Part shown: positions 18,417 through 26,116 of the stretch, one piece after another
Layout: the number at the start of each line of letters is the position of its first letter
Position numbering within the stretch: the first letter of the stretch is position 1
Assembly: GCA_016868375.1 (NCBI GenBank)
Contig: VGHA01000021.1
Location: 1 to 42,403 of the forward strand
Direction of reading: 5' to 3'
Source of the DNA: Betaproteobacteria bacterium
GTDB lineage: Bacteria; Pseudomonadota; Gammaproteobacteria; Burkholderiales; Burkholderiaceae_E
DNA length: 42,403 nt
Translations under genes and position numbers: made by a program
Notes under the pieces: model-generated
Database searches by the model: none
What the model was told of the DNA's origin: nothing
The model's input: only the letters and a program-made list of their open reading frames with translations

Positions 18417-19198
18417 CGTTTCAACGCCGCCCGTGGGTGCTGGTGGGCTGGATTGCGCTCGCGACCTATGTGGTCATGGCGGGCGCCCGCCTCGATTTCA
18501 GTATCGAACGCTTCGTGGTCGGACTCGACAACGCTCAGCGTTTCCTCGACCGGATGTTTCCGCCGGAAATCCTACAGGCCGACAGCATGGTGCGCGGTCT
18601 GGTCGAAAGCCTTGAGATTTCGGTGCTGGCCTCCTGCGCGGGGATTGCGCTGTCGTTGCCACTTGGCGTGCTGGCCGCGCGCAATCTGATGCCAGCCTGG
18701 GTCAGCTGGCCGGCGCGTGCACTGATCGCGCTATGCCGTTCGTTTCATCCGGTCATCGTTGCGATTCTGTTTGTGAAGGCGGTGGGCTTCGGCGCACTCG
18801 CAGGCATTCTCACGCTCACCGTCGCCTCGGTCGGGTTTATCGGCAAACTGTTTGCCGAAGCCATCGAAGAGATTTCTTTGAAACAGGTCGAGGCGGTACG
18901 CGCAACCGGCGCACCATTTGCAAGCGTGCTCGCCTACGGTGTGTTGCCCCAGGTCATGTCGCGGTTTGTTGGATTCGCCACCTACCAGGTCGATTCCAAT
19001 CTGCGAAATTCCACCATGGTTGGCATCGTTGGCGCAGGCGGCATCGGCAGCACCCTGTTTGCCGCGTTTCAGCGCTTTGACTACAGCTTCGTCTGCGCGA
19101 TCCTGCTCGCGATCATCGCCATGATCATGGTGGGTGAAACGCTGGCCCGCCTCGTGCGCTCAATCCTGGGCATTGACGCCCGCCGCAGCGATGCCTGA
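18404..19198 (+). CDS. phnE: PhnE-like ABC transporter permease, first copy
   Basis: This is an inner-membrane permease of 264 residues with about six hydrophobic segments. The cytoplasmic EAA loop that docks PhnC reads [20 protein letters not shown] near residues 150-169. The C-terminal [17 protein letters not shown] is the typical binding-protein-dependent transport motif. The start is TTG at 18404 inside the end of phnC, preceded by GGTGGTGA; a GTG at 18437 is an alternative. The 3' end overlaps the second permease by 8 bases. Two similar permeases of equal length suggest a heterodimeric pore. Confidence 0.92.
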   Translation: MAKLAFQRRPWVLVGWIALATYVVMAGARLDFSIERFVVGLDNAQRFLDRMFPPEILQADSMVRGLVESLEISVLASCAGIALSLPLGVLAARNLMPAWVSWPARALIALCRSFHPVIVAILFVKAVGFGALAGILTLTVASVGFIGKLFAEAIEEISLKQVEAVRATGAPFASVLAYGVLPQVMSRFVGFATYQVDSNLRNSTMVGIVGAGGIGSTLFAAFQRFDYSFVCAILLAIIAMIMVGETLARLVRSILGIDARRSDA

Positions 19199-19985
19199 CG
19201 CTCGCCTCTGGCACAGGCATTCGAGCCGCGAGCGACTGGCGCGGTTTGCGCTTTCGCTTGCCGTGCTCGCAGCGGTCATGGTGTCGATCCGAAGCGTTGA
19301 GGTCATTCCGGAGTTTCTGCTCGATGCACCCGAGCAGGTTCAAGATCTGCTGGTGCGAATGTGGCCGATCAACTTCGGTTTCTATCCGGACGGTGTGCAC
19401 GACGCGCTGGTCGACACGCTCCATATCGCCACGCTCGGCACCCTGATCGCGATTGCGCTGGCACTGCCGGTCGGCGTGCTCTCGGCGCGCACTCTGGTGC
19501 GAAGCCGGCTGATCAATCTAGCAGCCCGGTTGATTCTGGTTGCCACGCGCTCGGTCAATTCACTGATCTGGGCACTGCTGTTCGTGGCGATTTTCGGGCC
19601 TGGCGCGCTGGCCGGAACGCTTGCAATCGCCTGCCGCTCCATCGGCTTTGTCGGCAAGCTGATCGGCGAGGCACTGGAAGAGGCCGAGCCGGGGCCGATC
19701 GAGGCCTTGCGTGCGGCGGGTGCGCCCTGGTTATCGGTACTGTTGCACGGCTACTGGCCACAGCTTGCGCCCACCTTCTGGTCGGTGCTGCTGCTGCGCT
19801 GGGATATCAACATTCGGGAATCCTCGGTGCTGGGTCTGGTTGGCGCAGGGGGCATCGGCATGGCGCTCGATACCGCACTCAACCTGTTTCAGTGGACCCG
19901 CGTGTCGCTCATTCTGCTGTCGATCTTTGTGATCGTGATCGCAGCCGAAATCATCGTCACGCAGATTCGTAAGCGGGTCCTCTGA
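19191..19985 (+). CDS. phnE: PhnE-like ABC transporter permease, second copy
   Basis: This is a second PhnE-type permease, also 264 residues, and is a distinct homologue rather than a recent duplicate. The EAA loop reads EALEEAEPGPIEALRAAGAP near residues 164-183, followed by SSVLGLVGAGGIGMALDT. About six membrane segments are visible. The ATG at 19191 overlaps the end of the first phnE; the ORF extension upstream to 19134 lies within that gene and was rejected. The gene is followed after 36 bases by a HAD phosphatase gene on the same strand. Confidence 0.92.
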   Translation: MPDARLWHRHSSRERLARFALSLAVLAAVMVSIRSVEVIPEFLLDAPEQVQDLLVRMWPINFGFYPDGVHDALVDTLHIATLGTLIAIALALPVGVLSARTLVRSRLINLAARLILVATRSVNSLIWALLFVAIFGPGALAGTLAIACRSIGFVGKLIGEALEEAEPGPIEALRAAGAPWLSVLLHGYWPQLAPTFWSVLLLRWDINIRESSVLGLVGAGGIGMALDTALNLFQWTRVSLILLSIFVIVIAAEIIVTQIRKRVL

Positions 19986-20021
19986 TGCCGGCTGGTCGCC
20001 AATAAGCCGAGGCAGGCGCGG

Positions 20022-20849
20022 ATGCAATCGCCCAACACGCTTCAAGAACCGGTGCCCAGACCGCTTGCCGAGCTGCCCTGCGATCCACCGGTTCAGGGCG
20101 TCTTCTTCGATATTGACGACACGTTCACCACCGATGGACTGCTGCTACCCGAGGCGCTCGAAGCGCTCGCCGCCTGGCATGCCTCGGGCCGACTTTCAGT
20201 GGCGGTCACAGGCCGGCCCGCGGGCTGGTGCGACCATATCGCCAGGATGTGGCCCGTGGATGCAGTGGTGGGCGAAAACGGTGCGTTCTGGTTCCGCTAT
20301 GACCGGCAACAACACCGCATGCGGCGACGCTTCGTGCAGGACGAGGCGACGCTTGCCGGCCACCGCGCGCGCTTTGCAGCGCTCGGCGAAGAGGTCCTTG
20401 AGCAGGTGCCAGGCGTGGCAATCAGCGCAGACCAGCCGTATCGCGCCTGTGATCTGGCCATTGACTTTGCCGAAGACGTCCGCACCGATGGTCTGCCCAC
20501 GGCAGACCGGGTAGCCCAACTGCTGCGCAACGCAGGCATGCGGGTAAAGATCAGTTCGATTCACGTCAATGCCTGGTTTGGTGATCACGACAAGCTCAGC
20601 ACCACCCTTCAGATGGCCGCCGAAGAATTTGGCATGGACGCTGATGCGCTGTCCCGCAACCATCTTTACCTGGGCGACTCGCCCAATGACGCACCGATGT
20701 TCGGTTTTTTTGACCGCTCGGTCGGGGTGGCGAATGTGCTGGAGTACGGCGGCAGGGTCGATCCAATGCCGGCGTACGTCTGCGATCGCCGCTCTGGCGC
20801 AGGTTTTGCGCAGGCACTGAGCCACGTGATCGGTTACGCCACTAGCTGA
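20022..20849 (+). CDS. HAD-IIB family phosphatase
   Basis: This is a cytoplasmic haloacid-dehalogenase-superfamily phosphatase of 275 residues. Motif I is FFDIDDTFT (nucleophile and acid/base Asp) near residues 28-36, motif II is VTGRP near 66, and motif IV is LGDSPNDAPMFGFF near 223-236. The Lys of motif III probably lies in the HDKLSTTL segment near 190. The large insertion between motifs II and III marks the type IIB cap seen in Cof-like and sugar-phosphate phosphatases. The substrate is unknown. It follows the PhnDCEE transporter by 36 bases on the same strand, so it may release phosphate from the imported compound or a derived metabolite; this is inference. Confidence 0.85.
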   Translation: MQSPNTLQEPVPRPLAELPCDPPVQGVFFDIDDTFTTDGLLLPEALEALAAWHASGRLSVAVTGRPAGWCDHIARMWPVDAVVGENGAFWFRYDRQQHRMRRRFVQDEATLAGHRARFAALGEEVLEQVPGVAISADQPYRACDLAIDFAEDVRTDGLPTADRVAQLLRNAGMRVKISSIHVNAWFGDHDKLSTTLQMAAEEFGMDADALSRNHLYLGDSPNDAPMFGFFDRSVGVANVLEYGGRVDPMPAYVCDRRSGAGFAQALSHVIGYATS

Positions 20850-20868
20850 CCCTCCGATTCAGGCAGTC

Positions 20869-20895
20869 CTCGGGCTTACCCGGGTATTGCCCGAG
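20869..20895 (+). other. Hairpin enclosing a perfect palindrome between the phosphatase and TRAP genes
   Basis: CTCGGGC (20869-20875) pairs perfectly with GCCCGAG (20889-20895). The 13-base loop contains the perfect 10-bp palindrome TACCCGGGTA (20877-20886). It lies 20 bases after the HAD stop and about 57 bases before the dctP start. There is no U-tract, so it could be a factor-assisted transcript end, a 3'-end stabiliser or an operator for the TRAP genes. Confidence 0.35.
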
Positions 20896-20952
20896 CCGCT
20901 TCGGAACATGCGACACTTCGCGGCTTCGTCACGCCCCAATAGGAGTTTTCAC

Positions 20953-21951
20953 ATGGTCCGTCGTCTGCTCGGCGCCGCACTGGCCATCGCACTGGCAGTG
21001 CCCGCTTCGGTCTCATTCGCTCAGGATCGGTTGAGTGCGCTTCACTCGTTCCCGGCCAACTGGGTTTATTCGCGAAGCTTTTTGAACTTCGTGAAAAAAA
21101 TAAACGAGCAGGGCAAGGGAATCGTCGAGATCACGGTTCGCGGCGGCCCGGAAGCCATGGGCATGTTCGAGCAGCCCAACGCGGTTCGCAACGGCGTGGT
21201 GGACATGGTGTATACGCCCTGCGCCTTTTATGCCGCAGCGGTTCCTGAGTGTGATGCTGTGTCGGCCTCATCCATCGATGGCCCCACCGCGCGCAAGAAC
21301 GGCGCTTACGACGCTCTCAACGACGCGCACATGAAGCGGATGGGCGTGCACTACCTGGGCTGGTTTGACAGCGGCATCCGCTTCCATCTGTGGTCAACCA
21401 AGGAAATGAAGACCGACGCGCAGGGCAACCTCGACGTGAAGGGCTTCAAGGTCCGCGGCAATCCCATTTACAACGCCTTCCTTACCAACTTCCTCGGTGC
21501 GCAGGTGCTGAACATGCCTTCCACCGATATCTACACCGCGCTTGAGCGCGGCACGATCGAGATCACCGGCTGGACCGAGATCGGCATCATGGATGCCAAC
21601 TGGGACAAGCACCTCAAGTTCAGGCTTGATCCGAAGTTTTTCTCCACCGACCTGGGCGTGATCATCAACGCGAAGAAGTGGGCGTCGTTGCAGCCCAAAA
21701 CGCGCGAATTCCTGACCAAGATGGCGCTCGAGCATGAGGTGGCAAGCATTGCCGAAATGCGGGAAATCCGCGACCGCGAAATCGCCGAACTTGAAAAGCG
21801 CGGCATCAAAACCTTCGCACTTGGGGCAGAAGCCGGCAAGCGTTTCATCGCCGGTGCCAGCGCGGCCGCGCACGCTCGCATGAAAGAGCGGATGGACAAG
21901 GCCGGTGTACCCAACGACTACGATAAAGTCGTCAAGCTGTTCACGCCCTGA
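20953..21951 (+). CDS. dctP: TRAP transporter periplasmic substrate-binding protein, DctP family
   Basis: This is an extracytoplasmic receptor of a TRAP transporter, 332 residues. A signal peptide (MVRRLLGAALAIALAV, cleavage near VSFAQ) is followed by a mature domain with the DctP features. FKVRGNPIYNAFLTNFLGA near residues 170-188 carries the conserved carboxylate-binding Arg, and PSTDIYTALERGTIEITGWT follows. The ATG at 20953 has AGGAG seven bases upstream (20941-20945); the in-frame extension to 20887 lacks a ribosome site. It is followed by a strong hairpin and then dctQ and dctM. The conserved Arg suggests an organic acid ligand; its identity cannot be read from sequence. Confidence 0.92.
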   Translation: MVRRLLGAALAIALAVPASVSFAQDRLSALHSFPANWVYSRSFLNFVKKINEQGKGIVEITVRGGPEAMGMFEQPNAVRNGVVDMVYTPCAFYAAAVPECDAVSASSIDGPTARKNGAYDALNDAHMKRMGVHYLGWFDSGIRFHLWSTKEMKTDAQGNLDVKGFKVRGNPIYNAFLTNFLGAQVLNMPSTDIYTALERGTIEITGWTEIGIMDANWDKHLKFRLDPKFFSTDLGVIINAKKWASLQPKTREFLTKMALEHEVASIAEMREIRDREIAELEKRGIKTFALGAEAGKRFIAGASAAAHARMKERMDKAGVPNDYDKVVKLFTP

Positions 21952-21973
21952 ACTTCGTACTTCGCGGCTCGGT

Positions 21974-22008
21974 GCCTGAAGCGCGCGTCAATAGCGTGCG
22001 CCTCAGGC
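21974..22008 (+). other. Strong RNA hairpin between dctP and dctQ
   Basis: GCCTGA (21974-21979) pairs with TCAGGC (22003-22008). After one A-C mismatch, GCGCGCG (21981-21987) pairs with CGTGCGC (21995-22001), counting one G-U pair, around a 7-base loop. The result is a near-continuous 14-step stem in the 94-base gap, 22 bases after the dctP stop. No U-run follows. Such elements after binding-protein genes usually protect the upstream mRNA or partly attenuate the permease genes, giving excess receptor; here this is inferred from position. Confidence 0.55.
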
Positions 22009-22045
22009 CCTACAGCCCTTCTAATCGGTTGCTCGTAACCGCCGG

Positions 22046-22588
22046 GTGGCTCGCCAGAGAATCACGGCCTTGAATCTGATCGCTCGACTCCACACGCTGC
22101 TGATCAACACAATGGCTGCCGCGGCGGCCGTGTTGATGGTCGCGGTCATGATCACCATTTGCCTGGACGTGCTGATCCGTAATCTCGACCGGCAACCGTC
22201 GGCGCACTTCTTCACCTTCAGCGAGTACGCGCTGTTGCTCATCCCATGCCTGGGCGCACCCTGGCTGGTTCGCGAGAAGGGCCATGTTTATGTTGAACTG
22301 TTGCTGATGGCGCTGGGCCGGCCCGCGCGCAAGTGGGCAATTCGACTGATCGGCGTGATCAGCATCGCCATCTGCTTCACCATGGCCTGGTATGGGTTCG
22401 AAGTGACGATGCTCGACTGGGTGCAGAACAACAAGGACGTGCGCTCATTTGACGCGCCGCGCTGGGCGATCGTGATGTGGATCCCGGTGTCATTCCTGTT
22501 CATGGGACTCGAGTTCGTACGATACCTGTGGCGCGATGAGTCGCCGCTTGCGGCGCTGGCAAGCGAGAGCAGCGGGGCATCCAGCTGA
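22046..22588 (+). CDS. dctQ: TRAP transporter small membrane subunit, DctQ family
   Basis: This is a four-helix integral membrane protein of 180 residues that partners DctM. Hydrophobic segments lie near residues 15-37, 52-70, 92-113 and 138-156. The family segment FFTFSEYALLLIPCLGAPWLV and the following EKGHVYVELL are clearly DctQ-like. The start is taken as GTG 22046; a TTG at 22070 with AGAGA upstream would give a slightly shorter protein and cannot be excluded. The stop overlaps the dctM ATG by one base (TGATG). Confidence 0.9.
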   Translation: MARQRITALNLIARLHTLLINTMAAAAAVLMVAVMITICLDVLIRNLDRQPSAHFFTFSEYALLLIPCLGAPWLVREKGHVYVELLLMALGRPARKWAIRLIGVISIAICFTMAWYGFEVTMLDWVQNNKDVRSFDAPRWAIVMWIPVSFLFMGLEFVRYLWRDESPLAALASESSGASS

Positions 22589-23901
22589 TGGACTGGATCT
22601 GGCCGGCCTTTATTCTGTTTGGCGCGTCGGTCGCGCTGATGTTCATGGGTATTCCAGTGGCAATTGCGTTTTTTGCCACCAACATCATGGCCGCGGTGTT
22701 CTACATGGGCGGCTCGGCCGCCATCGGACAGGTGGTCAACAACGGCTTTGGTGCGATAACAACCTTCGCACTGGTGCCGATTCCGATGTTCCTGCTGATG
22801 GGCGAGCTGTTCTATCACACGGGGCTCGCCACCCGTTGCTTCAATGCCGCGGATAAGCTGCTGGGCAACGTGCGCGGTCGGCTGTCCTATGTCACGCTGA
22901 TCGGCGGGACCGCGTTTGCAGGGCCGGCGGGTTCATCGATGGGCGCGTGTGCGCTGCTCGGTTCGCTCATGGTCCCCGACATGATAAAGCGGGGCTACAA
23001 CAAGTACCTGTCCATCGGGCCCATCATGGGGGTCGGCGGACTGGCGGTCATCATTCCGCCCTCCGCGCTGACGGTTCTGCTTGCCACGCTCGGCCAGACC
23101 GATGTCACCGACCTGCTGCTTGCCGGCATCGTTCCCGGTCTGGTGCTTGCGCTGATGTATGGCGTATTGATCTGGGGCTGGACCGTGATTGACCCCAGCG
23201 CAGCGCCCTACTATGAGGTGAAGCCGGTTCCGTTCGCCGAGAAACTCAAGCTGATCGTCTTTGACGTGCTGCCGATGGTGGGCCTGATCGCGCTGTCGGT
23301 GGTGCTGATGCTGGTGGGCTGGGCCACGCCCACCGAGGCTGCCGCGCTCGGCGCATTATCGGTGGCCGTGCTTGCCGCGTGCTATGGGGCGCTAACCTGG
23401 CAGGCCATCAAGCGGTCGGTGGAAGGCGCGCTGCGGGTTACCGTGATGTCGTTTCTGATCATCTTCGGATCTGCCACCTTCGCCCAGGCGCTTGCCTTCA
23501 CCGGCGCCTCGAGCGGGCTGATGAACTGGGCCTTGTCCTTCGATCTAGCACCACTCGCAATGTTGCTCGCGATGATCGGCATTCTGCTGTTCCTCGGCTG
23601 CTTCATGGACCAGCTGTCGATGATGCTGCTGACCGCACCGATCTTTTTCCCGCTCGCTAAAACAATCGGCTTTGACCTGACCTGGTTCGGGCTGATCATG
23701 CTGCTCGCACTCGAGATCGGCTACACCACGCCGCCGTTCGGGCTGCTGCTTTTCGTGATGAAGGGCGTATCGCCGCCCGGCACCACCATGCGCGATATTT
23801 ATCTTTCAGCCGCGCCTTTCATTGCGTGCGTGCTGCTGCTGATCGCGCTCATCATCATGTTTCCGCCGCTTGCCACCTGGGTGCCGTCGCTGTCCAAGTA
23901 G
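22588..23901 (+). CDS. dctM: TRAP transporter large permease subunit, DctM family
   Basis: This is the main ion-coupled transport subunit of the TRAP system, 437 residues with about twelve membrane segments. Typical DctM features are FMGIPVAIAFFATNIMAAVF at the front, GTAFAGPAGSSMGACALLGS near residues 106-125, MGVGGLAVIIPPSALTVLLA near 145-165, the late CFMDQLSMMLLTAPIFFPL segment near 333, and EIGYTTPPFGLLLFVMKGV near 372-390. Translation is coupled to dctQ. It ends 22 bases before the convergent DUF35 gene, with no terminator visible between them. Confidence 0.94.
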   Translation: MDWIWPAFILFGASVALMFMGIPVAIAFFATNIMAAVFYMGGSAAIGQVVNNGFGAITTFALVPIPMFLLMGELFYHTGLATRCFNAADKLLGNVRGRLSYVTLIGGTAFAGPAGSSMGACALLGSLMVPDMIKRGYNKYLSIGPIMGVGGLAVIIPPSALTVLLATLGQTDVTDLLLAGIVPGLVLALMYGVLIWGWTVIDPSAAPYYEVKPVPFAEKLKLIVFDVLPMVGLIALSVVLMLVGWATPTEAAALGALSVAVLAACYGALTWQAIKRSVEGALRVTVMSFLIIFGSATFAQALAFTGASSGLMNWALSFDLAPLAMLLAMIGILLFLGCFMDQLSMMLLTAPIFFPLAKTIGFDLTWFGLIMLLALEIGYTTPPFGLLLFVMKGVSPPGTTMRDIYLSAAPFIACVLLLIALIIMFPPLATWVPSLSK

Positions 23902-23923
23902 CGCCGCCGCGGCCCCGTGATTG

Positions 23924-24334
23924 TCAGGCCGGCACAAACCGGGGCAGCGTGAGCTGCGGCGACACATCGTCGAACACCACGCGCATGGCCATGCCCGCCC
24001 GCACGCCCGACGGGATACCGTCGGCGAAGTTGCTGACCATGATCGGGCCTTCTTCGAGCTGAACCAGGCAGGCATCGTACGGAACGTCATCGCGGAAGCT
24101 GACCCAGTAGGCGCGATGAAACACCACCCATGACAGCAGGGTGGCGCGGCCGCTCACGTCTTCCCAGGATTGCTTATCCGACAGACAGGCGGGGCACACA
24201 GGGCCCGGCGGAAAGTGACGATGGCCGCAACTGTCACAGCGTTGCACCGCCAGTCGGTGTTCGCGGGCCCGCTCCCAGAACGGACGCGCCTCAATATCGT
24301 CGGCGGGCAGCGGTTTGTCGTAGTGTCCCAGCAT
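23924..24334 (-). CDS. Zinc-ribbon/OB-fold DUF35 acyl-CoA-associated protein
   Basis: This is a 136-residue DUF35 protein. The rubredoxin-like zinc ribbon has C33, C36, C47 and C50 (CDSCG and CPACL), and an OB-fold follows (GRATLLSWVVFH, then YDACLVQLEEGP). DUF35 proteins bind acyl-CoA and partner thiolase-like enzymes; the best-known case is ChsH2 with the aldolase Ltp2 in steroid side-chain degradation. The ATG at 24334 has AGGAG seven bases upstream. The longer in-frame ORF runs into the thiolase gene and was rejected. The thiolase-like gene sits 11 bases upstream on the same strand, which fits a functional pair. Confidence 0.9.
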   Translation of the reverse strand: MLGHYDKPLPADDIEARPFWERAREHRLAVQRCDSCGHRHFPPGPVCPACLSDKQSWEDVSGRATLLSWVVFHRAYWVSFRDDVPYDACLVQLEEGPIMVSNFADGIPSGVRAGMAMRVVFDDVSPQLTLPRFVPA

Positions 24335-24345
24335 GTTGGGTCTCC

Positions 24346-25479
24346 TTAACCGCGGGTGTAGATGATCGAACGCGTGCAGGGCGCAGTGGCCACGTACTGC
24401 ACGATTTCGCAATCGGGCACCTGCCGCTCGCCACACTCGCCTCGCAACTGCCGAACCGCCTCGACATTCAAGGCCCAACCCTGCATGTACGAATTCGAGA
24501 GATGACCGCCGTCGGTGTTGGTGGGCAGCTTTCCGCCCAATTGCAGCGTGCCGCCCTCCACATATGCGCCCGATTCACCGCGCTTGCAAAAGCCCAGCCC
24601 CTCAAGGCTAAAGAGCACCGTGGGACTGAAGTTGTCATAGCACATCAGCGCATCGATATCCGAGGGTCCGACACCGGCCATTGAATAGGCCTGCTCGCCC
24701 GCGTCACGCGTTTCTGCGTACCAGAAGTCGGGATCGAAGTTTGGAATCGAACCGCGCTTGAAGGCGTCGCGTCCGCCAAAGCCCGAGATAAGAACCGGCG
24801 GCTTTTTAAGATCGCGCGCACGATCGGCTGTCGTCAGAATGAGGCAGACCGCACCGTCGTTGATCAGGCAGTAATCAAACAGCCGTAGGGGCTCAACGAT
24901 CGGCCTGGAGGCCTCATGGTCGTCGATCGTCATGGGCGATTTCATGACCGCATCGGGCTGCAGCATGGCGTGCTTGCGAAACGCCACCGACACCTCGGCG
25001 AGCTGTCGGGTGGTGGTGCCATAGCGCTCCATGTGCATGCGGAACATGAGCGCATGCGCCGCACCGGGCGAGGTAAAGCCCCAGGGGTCCCAAAACGCGG
25101 CGCTATCCTCGCCGCCATAGTTCACCCGTCGCGACCGGCCGATGTTGGCGTAGATCAGTGCAACGTAATTGGCAGCGCCCGTCTGCAGCGCAAGCGCCGC
25201 CTCGACGATGGAGATGCCCGACATCCGGCCGTGCGGCGGCATCTGCAGGGTCCAGCGCGGATCGAGGCCAAGAATTTCGCCCATCCTGCCGTAATACGGA
25301 ATGCGACAGCAGACGAGCCCGTCAATCTGATTTTTATCGAGGCCACCATCGTCGATTGCAGCGCGAAACGCCTGGGCGCCCAGGCCGTAATCGCTGATGT
25401 CGGGGAAGCTGCCGTACTGGGTGTTCCCCACACCCACCACAGCAATCTGGTTACGTAGCGCGCGAAGGGCGTCAGCCAC
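24346..25479 (-). CDS. Thiolase-like protein of the SCP-x/Ltp type lacking the nucleophilic Cys
   Basis: This is a thiolase-fold protein of 377 residues resembling the SCP-x, lipid-transfer-associated group. The opening IAVVGVGNTQYGSFPD and the later DYCLINDGAVCLIL, YSMAGVGPSDIDALMCYDNF and KLPTNTDGGHLSNSY (H326) are family segments. At the position of the usual CxSG nucleophile the sequence is HGRMSGIS (residues 83-90), so there is no Cys. This is a trait of Ltp-type retro-aldolases and argues against normal acetyl-CoA acetyltransferase activity. The start is GTG at 25479, with AGGAG seven bases upstream. It lies between leuD (35-base gap) and the DUF35 gene. A CoA-thioester retro-aldol or aldol reaction is inferred; the substrate is unknown. 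Confidence 0.85.
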   Translation of the reverse strand: MADALRALRNQIAVVGVGNTQYGSFPDISDYGLGAQAFRAAIDDGGLDKNQIDGLVCCRIPYYGRMGEILGLDPRWTLQMPPHGRMSGISIVEAALALQTGAANYVALIYANIGRSRRVNYGGEDSAAFWDPWGFTSPGAAHALMFRMHMERYGTTTRQLAEVSVAFRKHAMLQPDAVMKSPMTIDDHEASRPIVEPLRLFDYCLINDGAVCLILTTADRARDLKKPPVLISGFGGRDAFKRGSIPNFDPDFWYAETRDAGEQAYSMAGVGPSDIDALMCYDNFSPTVLFSLEGLGFCKRGESGAYVEGGTLQLGGKLPTNTDGGHLSNSYMQGWALNVEAVRQLRGECGERQVPDCEIVQYVATAPCTRSIIYTRG

Positions 25480-25514
25480 TGCAGTTCTCCTAAGGTTCAG
25501 CGCGTCGTCGCGAT

Positions 25515-26114
25515 TCAGTAGCCGTCGGCTGCGTGGCGGCGTTCAAACGCCTGCAATTGCGCGAGATGCGTGAGCGTGTAGTCAATTTCATCGAGGCCTT
25601 CAAGCAGGCACTGACGCGCGAAGGCGGCAATGTCGAAGCGATGCGGTCCCGAGTCAGGCAGCACCACCTGCTGGGCTTCGAGATCGACCTGGATTCGGGC
25701 ACCGGGATGCGCCTGAAGATAGGCAAGCGTTGCGTTCACCACGGGCTCGGCAAGCGTGACCGGCAGAAAACCGTTTTTCAAAGTGTTGCTGGCAAAGATG
25801 TCGCCATAACTCGGTGCAATCGCCACTCGAAACCCGTAGTCAAACAGCGCCCAGACCGCATGCTCGCGCGAGGACCCGCAGCCAAAATTTCGAGCGGCGA
25901 CAATGATTTTTGAGTGTCGCCATTCGGCCCGGTTCAATGGGAACTCGCTGTTTTCACTGCCATCGGCGCGCCAGCGCAGATCGCGAAACAGGTAGTTGCC
26001 AAAATTATCCGATCGCGGCTTCTGCAGATAGCGCGCAGGCACCACCTGATCGGTGTCGACGTTGATCTGCGGCAAGGGCATCGCCACCGCATCCAGTTGC
26101 TTGAAGGCTTCCAT
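25515..26114 (-). CDS. leuD: LeuD-type isopropylmalate dehydratase small subunit
   Basis: This is the small (swivel) subunit of an aconitase-superfamily dehydratase that isomerises 2- and 3-isopropylmalate or a related hydroxy-diacid. At 199 residues it has the normal length. Recognisable segments are PLPQINVDTDQVVPARYLQK near residues 13-32, with the substrate-recognition loop, and IIVAARNFGCGSSREHAVWA near 69-88. The ATG at 26114 comes two bases after the leuC stop, with AGGA eight bases upstream inside leuC; the longer in-frame ORF lies within leuC. The usual partner leuB is absent and a thiolase gene follows, so this may be a catabolic paralogue rather than the leucine-pathway enzyme. Confidence 0.92.
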   Translation of the reverse strand: MEAFKQLDAVAMPLPQINVDTDQVVPARYLQKPRSDNFGNYLFRDLRWRADGSENSEFPLNRAEWRHSKIIVAARNFGCGSSREHAVWALFDYGFRVAIAPSYGDIFASNTLKNGFLPVTLAEPVVNATLAYLQAHPGARIQVDLEAQQVVLPDSGPHRFDIAAFARQCLLEGLDEIDYTLTHLAQLQAFERRHAADGY

Positions 26115-26116
26115 CG

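Noticed and set aside
18439..18446. GCTGGTGG octamers identical to E. coli Chi (also at 9964, 23310 and 33171)
   Set aside because: The motif is built from frequent Leu-Val codons in GC-rich coding DNA, and the Chi sequence of this lineage is unknown. No meaning can be attached without genome-wide strand statistics.
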